Below the pieces are notes generated by a model, which saw nothing but the letters and a program-made list of their open reading frames with translations, ran no database searches and was not told the DNA's origin. From Nonomuraea sp. SYSU D8015 (GTDB taxonomy: Bacteria; Actinomycetota; Actinomycetes; Streptosporangiales; Streptosporangiaceae), in assembly GCF_008065375.1 (NCBI RefSeq), contig NZ_VJYI01000002.1, forward strand, positions 930,001 to 994,000: a stretch of DNA of 64,000 nt, in the 5' to 3' direction. This document shows, piece after piece, positions 25,256-33,567 of this stretch (position 1 is the stretch's first letter; each line of letters begins with the position of its first letter). Made by a program: the position numbers and the translations under genes.

Positions 25256-26268
25256 GCCAGTACCTCCGCGCGCAGCCTCAGGATCTTCGTCTCGTGCGGG
25301 TCGAGGACGAGGGCCGTTCCGTTGGCCACCGCGGCGGCCAGGCCGTCGGTCGGCATGCTGGAGAACGGCTCGAGCCCCACGGTGTACGCCCGTCCCCACC
25401 AGGGGTATCCGGTGGACGCGCCCAGCTCCTGCCACATCCACAGGTACGGCAGCAACGATGCGTCCCACTCCACCCGCATACCGATATCCCCGGAAATCTC
25501 GTACCAACCCTCGTCGAAGCCGGTCAGATAGACGATGTCGCTCGGCGAGCCCTGCTCCTGCACCACGCTCAGGTCCGTCACACAGCCCTGATGGGCGGGC
25601 ACTCTCGGCCACTCCCACGGCCCGCCCGCCGCCACCCTGCGCCCGGCCGGATCGATCGCCGTGGCGTGCGGAATCACCTGGACGCCTTCCGGCAGCCGGA
25701 TCGTGGCCCCGGGGCGCAGGAACGGCCGGCCGTACACGATGTGCTGGCCCCACATGGCATGCAGCGGGATGTCCGCGTCGTTCACGGCCCGCCCTTCGAT
25801 CTCCAGCGCGGCCGAGCCCGACCGCAGCCTGAAGACCTTCTCCATCCGGTACGGCAGCCGCCTGGTCCTGACACTGAGCCTGATCGCGACCTCCTCCTCG
25901 GAGTCGGCCGCGACCTCGCAGGACCACGGCAGGCCCGCGACCTCCCCGTGCTGGGCCAGCCGCGCGCCGCGGTATTCGCTCGGGGCGCCGCCGTTCGGGA
26001 AGATCTCCTGCCAGCCGCCCTCGTAGTGGTCGACGAACTGGGCGACGTCGTCGGCAGCGCCCTGGAGATGGTCGCGCGGGTTGCGCAGGCCCTGCGGGGA
26101 GACCCAGACGAAGTCCGTGTCGGTGGGCTTGTGCAGGAACTCCACCACGTCGCCGCCCTTGTCCGGCACGACGGTCACGCGCAGCCGCTCGTTCTCCAGC
26201 ACGACCGCCCGCAGCCCGTCGATCACGACGGGCCGCAGGCGGGCCGCCCAGTTGCGCCGCACCGTCAC
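25252..26268 (-). CDS. Aldose 1-epimerase-like (galactose mutarotase fold) protein
   Basis: 338 residues of beta-supersandwich type: [23 protein letters not shown] near the N-terminus, a H-A-M-W-G-Q-H-I central motif and L-E-P-F-S-S-M-P near the end, like aldose epimerases and DUF4432 proteins. It probably interconverts sugar anomers or binds a hexose/6-deoxyhexose. GTG 26268 lies in a GTGA overlap with the upstream gene, and its stop overlaps the SDR start, so the three genes form one operon. Confidence 0.8.
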   Translation of the reverse strand: MTVRRNWAARLRPVVIDGLRAVVLENERLRVTVVPDKGGDVVEFLHKPTDTDFVWVSPQGLRNPRDHLQGAADDVAQFVDHYEGGWQEIFPNGGAPSEYRGARLAQHGEVAGLPWSCEVAADSEEEVAIRLSVRTRRLPYRMEKVFRLRSGSAALEIEGRAVNDADIPLHAMWGQHIVYGRPFLRPGATIRLPEGVQVIPHATAIDPAGRRVAAGGPWEWPRVPAHQGCVTDLSVVQEQGSPSDIVYLTGFDEGWYEISGDIGMRVEWDASLLPYLWMWQELGASTGYPWWGRAYTVGLEPFSSMPTDGLAAAVANGTALVLDPHETKILRLRAEVLA

Positions 26269-27437
26269 CGGAACTTCACGTCCAGGAATCTCGGGCGGTA
26301 GATGGAGACGTCGCGGTAGTGGTCGGTGTTCACGAAGCTGTTGACGTTGTACGAGACCACCAGCCCGTCGCTCGCGATCCCGGGATGGGCGTGGGCGTTG
26401 TAGGTGAAGATGTTCCCGTTGGTCTCGGGGGTCGTGTAGATGTGCTGCTTGCCGGTGAACGGGCCGAACGGCGAGCACGAGGCGTAGGCCACGATGTTCG
26501 CGCTCAGCACCTCGGTCGTGTCATGGGTGATCAGGACGTATCCGGATCCGACCTTGCTGACGCTGTACTCGTTCGCCACGCCGCTCATGATCCGCGCCGA
26601 GTCGGCCTCGTCCGGCGACCAGGTGCCGTCGCCCTTGAGGAACTCCCAGCGGCCCAGCAGGCTCTGGCCCTTGACCCGGGCAATGTGCATGTACTTCGGC
26701 GAGCCGAGGTCCTCGACGCCGTAGATGTAGGTGTACGCGCCGTCCTTGAGTATCCCCGAGGCCCACGAAATGCCGTGCCCGGACGGCAGGTCGTGCACGC
26801 TGATCGGCTTGTTGAGCCGGCCCGGGGCGAACCTGGCCACCACGTTCCTGTGCCAGCGCCAGTCCCACGCGCCGGGGCCGTAGCGCTCGTACTCCTGGTA
26901 GGTGACCTCCACGATCCCACCGGCCAGCGTGCCGTCACCGGCCCAGAACCAGTGGTTCTTGTCGCGCGGCGGCATCAGGGCGGCCGGCTTCTGCGAGGTG
27001 CCGCCGTAGATGGTCGACAGCTTGCCGTCGCGCTCGACGGCGAAGGTGTTGTTGAGGAAGACCGTCGTTCCGCCCTCCTCGACCACGGGCGGGCGCGAGC
27101 CGCCGGGGTTGACTTGGCCCAGGAAGGTGTCGGAGAAGATCCACAGCTCCTTCCCGCTCGGGAGCTTGAGCGAGTAGGTGCCGTCGGCGCCGGTCCAATC
27201 GTCTAACCGGCTGTTGTCGTTGCCGTAGTTGGTGAACAGGCTGGTCAGGCGGGCGTTCGTGGTGGTGCCCTGAAACGTCGGGGCACAGGGGGACGGGGGT
27301 CCGGCCTGTTGTTGCCGCTGTTCCTGTGCGGTGGTGGGCACCGGTTTGGGTGGGGCGGCCCAAGCCTGCTGCGGCACGGTCGTGAGACCGATCAACGCGA
27401 TGGCCAGGGAGGTGAGGGCAGAGCGGAATCGCGTCAT
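26265..27437 (-). CDS. Secreted five-bladed beta-propeller protein (DUF4185/DUF5005 type), putative glycoside-active enzyme
   Basis: 390 residues. A signal peptide ends near A-W-A-A (about residue 28). The mature protein has W-T-G-A-D-G-T-Y-S near 82, W-I-F-S-D-T-F-L-G near 100, a W-F-W-A-G-D-G-T motif and G-I-S-W-A-S-G-I-L blade repeats. These match DUF4185/DUF5005 propellers, which are related to family 43/117 glycosidases. It would act outside on the polymer or glycoside before uptake. ATG 27437 follows GAGGAACCAGTG, with GTG 27440 as alternative. The regulator operator lies 40 bases upstream, so induction with the transport operon is expected. Confidence 0.75.
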   Translation of the reverse strand: MTRFRSALTSLAIALIGLTTVPQQAWAAPPKPVPTTAQEQRQQQAGPPSPCAPTFQGTTTNARLTSLFTNYGNDNSRLDDWTGADGTYSLKLPSGKELWIFSDTFLGQVNPGGSRPPVVEEGGTTVFLNNTFAVERDGKLSTIYGGTSQKPAALMPPRDKNHWFWAGDGTLAGGIVEVTYQEYERYGPGAWDWRWHRNVVARFAPGRLNKPISVHDLPSGHGISWASGILKDGAYTYIYGVEDLGSPKYMHIARVKGQSLLGRWEFLKGDGTWSPDEADSARIMSGVANEYSVSKVGSGYVLITHDTTEVLSANIVAYASCSPFGPFTGKQHIYTTPETNGNIFTYNAHAHPGIASDGLVVSYNVNSFVNTDHYRDVSIYRPRFLDVKFR

Positions 27438-27476
27438 CACTGGTTCCTCGGGGGATGGGGGGATTGCCTACAGTTC

Positions 27477-27493
27477 TAGTGATTAGATGACTT
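27477..27493. promoter_or_regulatory. Second operator for the FadR/GntR-type regulator
   Basis: TAGTGAT-TAG-ATGACTT matches the perfect site at 15108-15124 in 15 of 17 positions. It is 40 bases upstream of the secreted propeller gene, in its promoter region. It also lies 90 bases upstream of the ABC-F gene, which may be affected. Confidence 0.65.
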
Positions 27494-27582
27494 GCTGTCT
27501 AGGCCCTCACTCGATCTCTCCACCGGTTGTGATGGCGGAAAATGCGGTGCTCCAGCCGGAAGGCGGCCGGTACCCTGCCGGA

Positions 27583-29193
27583 ATGGGCCACGTCGAAGTA
27601 GGACATCTCACGTACGTGCTGCCCGACGGGCGGCCCCTGCTCAACGACGTCTCCTTCAGGATCGGCGACGGGGTCAAGGCTGCGCTCGTCGGGCCCAACG
27701 GCGCGGGCAAGACCACGCTGCTGCGGCTGATCGCCGGCGATCTCCAGCCGATCGACGGCACGGTCGCCAGCTCGGGCGGGCTGGGCGTGATGCGGCAGTT
27801 CATCGGCAGCGTGCGTGACGGAAGCACCCTCCGCGACCTGCTGCTGGGTGTCGCGCCGCCGGCCGTGCGCCGGGCCGCCGAGCGGCTGGACGAGGCCGAG
27901 CTGGCGATGATGGAGCGCGACGACGAGAAGACGCAGATGCGGTACGCGCATGCCATCAGCGACTACACCGACGCCGGCGGCTACGACATCGAAGTCCTGT
28001 GGGACACCTGTACGGTGGCCGCGCTCGGCGTGCCGTACGAAAAAGTGAAATATCGGGACGTGTCCACGCTGTCGGGCGGCGAGCAGAAGCGGCTCGTCCT
28101 CGAGGCGCTGCTGCGCGGCCCCGACCAGACCCTGCTGCTCGACGAGCCCGACAACTACCTTGACGTGCCCGGCAAGGAGTGGCTGGAGCAGCGGCTCAGG
28201 GAGACGCCCAAGACGGTGCTGCTGGTCAGCCACGACCGCCAGCTGCTCGCCAACGCCGCCGACCGGATCGTCACCGTCGAAGGCGGCAACATCTGGATCC
28301 ACGGCGGCGGCTTCGCCACGTACGCCGAGGCCAGAAAGGCCCGCAACGAGCGGCTCGAGGAGCTGCGCAGGCGCTGGGACGAGGAGCACGCCAAGCTCAA
28401 GGCCCTGGTCATCATGCTCAGGGACAAGGCCAGGTACAACGACGGCATGGCCCCCGCCTACCACGCCGCCCAGACGCGGCTGCGCAGGTTCGAGGAGGCG
28501 GGTCCGCCGGAGGCGCCGCCGAACGACCAGAACATCAGCATGCGTCTCAGGGGCGGCCGCACCGGCAAGCGCGCCGTGATCTGCGAGCAGCTGGAGCTGA
28601 CCGGGCTCATGCAGCCGTTCGACCTGGAGGTCTGGTACGCCGAGCGGGTCGCGGTGCTCGGCTCCAACGGCTCGGGCAAGTCCCACTTCCTGCGTCTGCT
28701 GGCCGGAGAGGGGGTCGCGCACGAGGGCGTGGCCAGGCTGGGCGCCCGCGTGGTGCCGGGCCACTTCGCCCAGACCCACGCCAGGCCCGACCTCCTCGGC
28801 CGCACGCCGGTAGAGATCGTCATGACCGAGCACGCCAAGCTCAAGTTCGAGGCCATGAAGGCGCTGGCCCGCTACGAGCTGGGCGGCCGGGTCGCCGAGC
28901 AGCGGTTCGAGACGCTGTCGGGCGGCCAGCAGGCGCGGCTGCAGATCCTGCTGCTGGAGCTGTCGGGCGCCACCCTGCTGCTGCTCGACGAGCCGACCGA
29001 CAACCTCGACCTGGCCAGCGCCGAGGCGCTCCAGGCCGGGCTGGACGCGTTCGAGGGGACGGTGCTGGCGGTCACCCACGACCGCTGGTTCGCCGCCGAC
29101 TTCGACCGCTACCTGATCTTCGGCTCGGACGGCACGGTCTACGAGTCGCCGGAGCCGGTCTGGGACGAGGCCAGGGTCGTGCGTCCCCGTTAA
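27583..29193 (+). CDS. ABC-F family ATP-binding protein
   Basis: 536 residues with two ATP-binding domains and no membrane part. Walker A motifs are G-P-N-G-A-G-K-T near 43 and G-S-N-G-S-G-K-S near 363. Signature motifs are L-S-G-G-E-Q-K-R and L-S-G-G-Q-Q-A-R. ABC-F proteins act on ribosomes to relieve stalling or antibiotic block; which type this is cannot be told. The linker between domains (about 260-320) is charged and helical. ATG 27583 is 6 bases after a TACCCT that looks like a -10 box, so the message may be leaderless. A 12-bp hairpin terminator follows. Confidence 0.88.
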   Translation: MGHVEVGHLTYVLPDGRPLLNDVSFRIGDGVKAALVGPNGAGKTTLLRLIAGDLQPIDGTVASSGGLGVMRQFIGSVRDGSTLRDLLLGVAPPAVRRAAERLDEAELAMMERDDEKTQMRYAHAISDYTDAGGYDIEVLWDTCTVAALGVPYEKVKYRDVSTLSGGEQKRLVLEALLRGPDQTLLLDEPDNYLDVPGKEWLEQRLRETPKTVLLVSHDRQLLANAADRIVTVEGGNIWIHGGGFATYAEARKARNERLEELRRRWDEEHAKLKALVIMLRDKARYNDGMAPAYHAAQTRLRRFEEAGPPEAPPNDQNISMRLRGGRTGKRAVICEQLELTGLMQPFDLEVWYAERVAVLGSNGSGKSHFLRLLAGEGVAHEGVARLGARVVPGHFAQTHARPDLLGRTPVEIVMTEHAKLKFEAMKALARYELGGRVAEQRFETLSGGQQARLQILLLELSGATLLLLDEPTDNLDLASAEALQAGLDAFEGTVLAVTHDRWFAADFDRYLIFGSDGTVYESPEPVWDEARVVRPR

Positions 29194-29199
29194 AGAGTT

Positions 29200-29234
29200 G
29201 GTACGGCTGGCGCGTGTCATCAGCCAGCCGTACC
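29200..29234 (+). terminator. Hairpin terminator after the ABC-F gene
   Basis: Perfect 12-bp stem GGTACGGCTGGC / GCCAGCCGTACC with an 11-base loop, starting 7 bases after the stop. There is no T-run. Confidence 0.65.
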
Positions 29235-29257
29235 CATGCTCGGGTTATCACGGCAAA

Positions 29258-30067
29258 GTGATCCCGTACCGCCGAACCGCCAGCCTGCTCACACTCGGGG
29301 CACTCGGGGCGATCTGCCTCGCGGGGTGCTCGAGCGAGGACCGACCGGCTCCACAGCTCAAGCCCCTTGCTCTCAAGGAACAGGTCTCGAACATCGTCAA
29401 GTCCGCCGACGGGTACGCCGTCACCTGGGCGGGCGTGCTCAGCAACGCCAACCCGTGGCACTTCGGCGAGCACGTCGTGGCCACGATCGTCGGCCACGAC
29501 GCCAAGGGCGCCGAGGTCGTCCGGCTGGAGCAGCCGCTCGACGCCGTGCCGCCGGGCGGGTCGCTGCCGTTCACCGGGCAGGCCAGCGCCACCGAGAAGC
29601 CGGTCAAGGTGACGATCCAGTACCGTCCCGCGCAATGGCGGCCGGCGGCGCGCATCGCCTCCGCTTTCCAGCGATTTCCCATCACTCGTGCCCAGACATT
29701 GCGCCAGAAAGACGGCTCATACCTTATTACGGGATATGTGGGAAATCCGTATCGGCTTCCGGCCGGGAGCCTTGTCGTGAACGCGTTGCTGCGCGACAAG
29801 TCGGGCAAATTGCTCGGCGGTGGCAGCACGTTCGTGGACGACGTGAAGGCCGGCAGCCCGCCCAGGTTCATCCTCACCGTGTCCGGGTTGCCCCATGGGG
29901 CTCGGGTGGCCAAAACCGAGATCACGGCCAGGACCTGGGGGTCCACCGGCCGTCCCTACGAGGACCTGGCGCTCGGCGGGGCCGTGCCCGTGCACACGGT
30001 CAAGCCCAAGAGTGAGCCGTTCGCGGTGGATCGGAGCACCCAAATCGTGACGGAGCACCAGCAGTAA
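29258..30067 (+). CDS. Lipoprotein of unknown function
   Basis: 269 residues. A lipobox (I-C-L-A-G-C) near residue 22 predicts a membrane-anchored outside protein. The mature part looks like one or two immunoglobulin-like beta sandwiches: V-T-W-A-G-V-L-S-N-A-N-P-W, V-T-I-Q-Y-R-P and F-I-L-T-V-S-G-L-P, similar to FxLYD-type repeats, without a firm family match. GTG 29258 is preceded only by a weak site. A patch at about 29690-29760 is AT-richer than the surroundings. It precedes an ECF sigma gene but with its own 120-base gap. Confidence 0.6.
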   Translation: MIPYRRTASLLTLGALGAICLAGCSSEDRPAPQLKPLALKEQVSNIVKSADGYAVTWAGVLSNANPWHFGEHVVATIVGHDAKGAEVVRLEQPLDAVPPGGSLPFTGQASATEKPVKVTIQYRPAQWRPAARIASAFQRFPITRAQTLRQKDGSYLITGYVGNPYRLPAGSLVVNALLRDKSGKLLGGGSTFVDDVKAGSPPRFILTVSGLPHGARVAKTEITARTWGSTGRPYEDLALGGAVPVHTVKPKSEPFAVDRSTQIVTEHQQ

Positions 30068-30187
30068 TGCCAAGACGGTACAAATTCAAGAATAACGGGT
30101 GAAATTCAAGAGCTGCGATCCGACAAGCGATGCCATCGGCACTGAATCGGTAGAACTGCTAGTTACCAATCCATTACCTTCGGTCAC

Positions 30188-31645
30188 ATGAATGACCGCG
30201 TTCTGGTGGAAGCACTCCGCGCCCGCGATCCCGGCGCCCTGGCAGCGCTCTACGACGCGTACGCGGAGGAGGTCTACCGCTACTGTCGGTCCCTGCTTCT
30301 GAGCGCCGACAGCGCCCAGGTGGCGCTCCGCGACACGTTGATCGCCGCCGAGGCGCACGCGGGCGCGCTGACCGAGCCCGACAGGCTGCGCACCTGGCTG
30401 TACGCGCTGGCCCGGGTCGAATGCGTGCACCGCCGCGCGGCCGAGCCGCCCGGAGCCGAGGAGGCCCTGGCCGAGGCGCCGCCGCTGGACGACCCGGCCG
30501 ACGCCGACCTGCGGGTCATGGCCTGGAACGCCGTCCACGGCCTGCCCGTCGCCGACCGGGAGATCCTGGAGCTGTCGATCAGGCACGAGCTGCCCGACGC
30601 CGAGCTGGCCCAGGTGCTCGGCATCCCGGCGCGCCAGGTGGAGTCCGCCATGGAGGAGGCCCGCGACCGCCTCTGCGACGCGATCACCGCCGAGATCCTG
30701 GCCAGGAAGGGCCCCTACGACTGCCCGCGCCGGGCCGCCATACTCTCCGGGTTCTCCGGCGAGCTGACGGCGGCGATGCGCGAGCGCCTGGTCAGGCACC
30801 TGCCGCAGTGCGAGATATGCGCGCCCCACCGCGGCCGCCAGGTCTCGGCCACCAAGGTCTTCGAGCTGCTGCCCCAGGCGGAGCCGCCCGACTCGCTGCG
30901 GCTGAGGGTGCTGAGCTGCTTCGTCGATCCCGAGCTGCTGCCGTACCGCCGTTACGTCGCCAGGCGTACGGGCGCGCTCGGCGCTGCCGGATTTCCCGTC
31001 ACCGCGGAGAAGGGCGTTCGGAGATGGCCTCAGGCGCTGGCGGGCACGCTGGCGGCGGTCGCGGCCGCGGTGGCGATAGCGATGATCTTCCAGCAGGTCG
31101 GCGGAGGCGGCGGGCTGTCAGATGTCGCGACGGCCGCGTTTCCCGCGACGGGTGAGCCCGCCATCAGGCTGCCCTGGCAGGGCGAGCCCGAGGACGTGCC
31201 TCTGACCGTGCAGCCGATCCTGGACAGCACGGGCACGCGCCCCCTGCCTTCGAGCGGGTCCCCCGAACCTCGTGGGTTGACCGGTTCGTCCCCGCCTTCC
31301 TCCGTACCGGCCGACCTCACCCAGCGGCCCGGGACCTCCTCGCACCCCGGCTCGCCGCCGGCCGAGCATCCCGTCCAGACCCCTCCCGGAGGACACCCCG
31401 TGGAGCCGCCCCCCGGGAGGCCACACCCCACCAAGCCCCGCCCCGGCCCCCGCACCCCTTGCAAGACCCCGACCCGCACTCCCACCCCGCCGCGGACCCC
31501 GACTCCGACTCACACCGCCACGCCCACGACCGCGACTCCCTCGTCGTCCCCCACGCAGACCTCCACTCCGCCCGCCACGCCGTCGGCGACCGTCGCCCCC
31601 ACTCCTACGCTGGCGCCCTCGGCGACGCCCACGAAGAGCGGCTGA
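30188..31645 (+). CDS. ECF sigma factor fused to zinc anti-sigma domain, membrane helix and Pro/Thr-rich outside tail
   Basis: 485 residues in four parts. Residues 1-165 are an ECF sigma factor, region 2 (A-L-A-A-L-Y-D-A-Y-A-E-E-V-Y) and region 4 (L-P-V-A-D-R-E-I-L-E-L-S and a helix-turn-helix). Residues 175-215 carry a zinc anti-sigma signature C179-x24-H204-x3-C208-x2-C211. One membrane helix lies at about 280-299. Residues 300-485 are a tail of Pro, Thr and Ser with P-T-P-T repeats, likely outside and glycosylated. Sigma and its inhibitor are therefore one molecule tied to the membrane. Fused ECF groups of this kind are known in actinomycetes. The start (ATG 30188) is 7 bases after a TACCTT box, so the message may be leaderless. 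Confidence 0.85.
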   Translation: MNDRVLVEALRARDPGALAALYDAYAEEVYRYCRSLLLSADSAQVALRDTLIAAEAHAGALTEPDRLRTWLYALARVECVHRRAAEPPGAEEALAEAPPLDDPADADLRVMAWNAVHGLPVADREILELSIRHELPDAELAQVLGIPARQVESAMEEARDRLCDAITAEILARKGPYDCPRRAAILSGFSGELTAAMRERLVRHLPQCEICAPHRGRQVSATKVFELLPQAEPPDSLRLRVLSCFVDPELLPYRRYVARRTGALGAAGFPVTAEKGVRRWPQALAGTLAAVAAAVAIAMIFQQVGGGGGLSDVATAAFPATGEPAIRLPWQGEPEDVPLTVQPILDSTGTRPLPSSGSPEPRGLTGSSPPSSVPADLTQRPGTSSHPGSPPAEHPVQTPPGGHPVEPPPGRPHPTKPRPGPRTPCKTPTRTPTPPRTPTPTHTATPTTATPSSSPTQTSTPPATPSATVAPTPTLAPSATPTKSG

Positions 31646-31791
31646 TCCGCACTCGAGCGGGCGGTGTCCGCCATGCCACGTGCATCGACGTCCCACGGAG
31701 AATGGCCGATCCACGTCCAAATCATTACGTTACGTGAGTGAAGTGCCGGGAACCGTGTGCATAGAGTCACCAACTGTTGCCGGGGGGACCT

Positions 31792-32901
31792 ATGCGCATA
31801 TTTCGGGCGGGGCTGCTGGCCGGCTGCCTGCTCGTCGCCCTGTGCCCGCCGGTCGACGCCGACCCCGCGCCCTCCTCCCGCGACGTCAAGAAGGCCCGCG
31901 ACACCGTACGTGACCGCTCGAAGGAACTGCAGGCGACGAGGGCCGAGCTGGCGACGGCGCAGGCACGGCTGGCGCAACTGGCCGCCGAGGTCGAGCGGCT
32001 GGTGGAGGCGTACAACGGCGCGATGGTACGGCTGCGCCACGCCGAGGAGGCCAGCCGGCAGGCCCAGGCCCGGCTGGTGGCGGCCGACGCCGAGGTCGAG
32101 CGGGCCCGGCAGGGCGTCGCGCTGCTGGCGGCGGAGACGTACGGCGGATTGGGGACGCTGGAGCCGGCCGTCGGCCTGATCCTCGACCGGGGACAGGCGG
32201 ACGGCGCGCTGCATCGGGCAGGAGTGCTCGGGCACCTCAGCGGCGAGCGCGCGGCCCTGCTCGCCAGGCTGCGCGACGCGCAGGAGGTGGCGGCCATCCT
32301 GCGGGTCCAGGCCGTCAACGCCCACGCCGCCCGGCAGGCCGCCGCGGAGAGCGCCAGGCAGGCGAAGATCGCCGCCGAGACCGCCGTGGCCGGGCAGCGG
32401 CGCGAGACGAAGGTGCTGCGGGCCCGCGAGGAGCACCTGCAGCGGCGGGTCGACGCCGCGCGCACCCGCGCCGACCTGCTGGCCAGGCGCCGCGCCGCGG
32501 CCCTGTCCGCGTCGAATCTCGCCACCGGCGGCTCGGCCATGGGGGACGTGGCGGCCGACTGGGCCCTCACCCAGCTCGGCAAGCCGTACGTGTGGGCGGC
32601 CGAGGGCCCGGACAGCTACGACTGCTCGGGGCTGACGATGCGCGCGTGGGAGCGCGTGGGCGTGCGGCTCGACCACTGGACGGGAACCCAGTGGACGTCG
32701 GGCCCGCACGTGCCGCTGGACCAGCTACGCCGCGGCGACCTGCTGTTCTTCGCGTACAACACGAGCGACCCGAGCACCATCCACCACGTGGGGATCTACG
32801 TGGGCCGCGGCCAGATGGTGCACGCGCCGCAGACCGGCGACGTGGTGCGGGTGGCCTCGATCTGGCGAGGGGACCTGGTGGGCGCCACCAGGCCCCGGTG
32901 A
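31792..32901 (+). CDS. Secreted NlpC/P60 (C40) peptidoglycan hydrolase
   Basis: 369 residues: signal peptide (1-25), long coiled coil (about 35-235) and C-terminal NlpC/P60 peptidase (about 245-369). Catalytic Cys278 is in Y-D-C-S-G-L and His332 in H-H-V-G-I-Y. This RipA/RpfI-type layout cuts stem peptides in peptidoglycan, with the coiled coil keeping the enzyme controlled or docked. ATG 31792 follows a G-rich site (GGGGGGACC). A sister protein, under a c-di-AMP riboswitch, is at 62411-63442; this one has no riboswitch in front. Confidence 0.9.
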   Translation: MRIFRAGLLAGCLLVALCPPVDADPAPSSRDVKKARDTVRDRSKELQATRAELATAQARLAQLAAEVERLVEAYNGAMVRLRHAEEASRQAQARLVAADAEVERARQGVALLAAETYGGLGTLEPAVGLILDRGQADGALHRAGVLGHLSGERAALLARLRDAQEVAAILRVQAVNAHAARQAAAESARQAKIAAETAVAGQRRETKVLRAREEHLQRRVDAARTRADLLARRRAAALSASNLATGGSAMGDVAADWALTQLGKPYVWAAEGPDSYDCSGLTMRAWERVGVRLDHWTGTQWTSGPHVPLDQLRRGDLLFFAYNTSDPSTIHHVGIYVGRGQMVHAPQTGDVVRVASIWRGDLVGATRPR

Positions 32902-32905
32902 CGGG

Positions 32906-33403
32906 TCAGTGCCCGTGGTGCCCCGCGTCCTTGGCCCGCTGGAAGGAGCGCTCGATCTCGGCCTCCGCCTCGGTGCGGCCCACCCAGTTGGCGCCCTCGA
33001 CGGACTTGCCGGGCTCCAGGTCCTTGTAGACCTCGAAGAAGTGCTGGATCTCCAGCCGGTCGAACTCCGACACGTGGTGGATGTCCTGGATGTGGTGCAT
33101 CCGCGGGTCGGTGGACGGCACGCACAGGACCTTGTCGTCGCCGCCCTTCTCGTCGGTCATGCGGAACATGCCCACCGCCCGGCACGTGATGTAGCAGCCG
33201 GGGAACGTCGGCTCCTGGAGCAGCACCAGCGCGTCGAGCGGGTCGCCGTCCTCGCCGAGGGTGTTCTCGATGAAGCCGTAGTCGGCGGGGTACTGCGTGG
33301 AGGTGAACAGGAGCCGGTCGAGTCTGATCTTCCCGGTCTCGTGGTCCACTTCGTACTTGTTCCGTTGCCCCTTGGGAATCTCAACGACGACGTCGAACTC
33401 CAC
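32906..33403 (-). CDS. ppa: Inorganic pyrophosphatase
   Basis: 165 residues, the usual length for family I pyrophosphatase. Motifs: [11 protein letters not shown] near the N-terminus, D-Y-G-F-I-E, and D-G-D-P-L-D-A-L with the metal-binding aspartates. It hydrolyses pyrophosphate made in biosynthesis and drives those reactions forward. It converges with the NlpC/P60 gene (4-base gap) and is divergent from dacB. Confidence 0.95.
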   Translation of the reverse strand: MEFDVVVEIPKGQRNKYEVDHETGKIRLDRLLFTSTQYPADYGFIENTLGEDGDPLDALVLLQEPTFPGCYITCRAVGMFRMTDEKGGDDKVLCVPSTDPRMHHIQDIHHVSEFDRLEIQHFFEVYKDLEPGKSVEGANWVGRTEAEAEIERSFQRAKDAGHHGH

Positions 33404-33567
33404 CGCGGTCCTTTCTCATGGGTCGAGTCGGCCTCACCTGGCACCCTGGTGTGCGATTTCGCATCCGCAGGTGTCCGGTTCGGCTTCCTCTCCCGCGCTC
33501 AAGCCCCCGGGCACCCCCGGCCGGGCGTTAATGTCTCGTAGGCGAACACAGAGAGAGGGCAGGCGAC

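Noticed and set aside
27499..29220. 573-codon open frame antisense to the ABC-F gene
   Set aside because: Shadow; the plus strand has both Walker and signature motifs.
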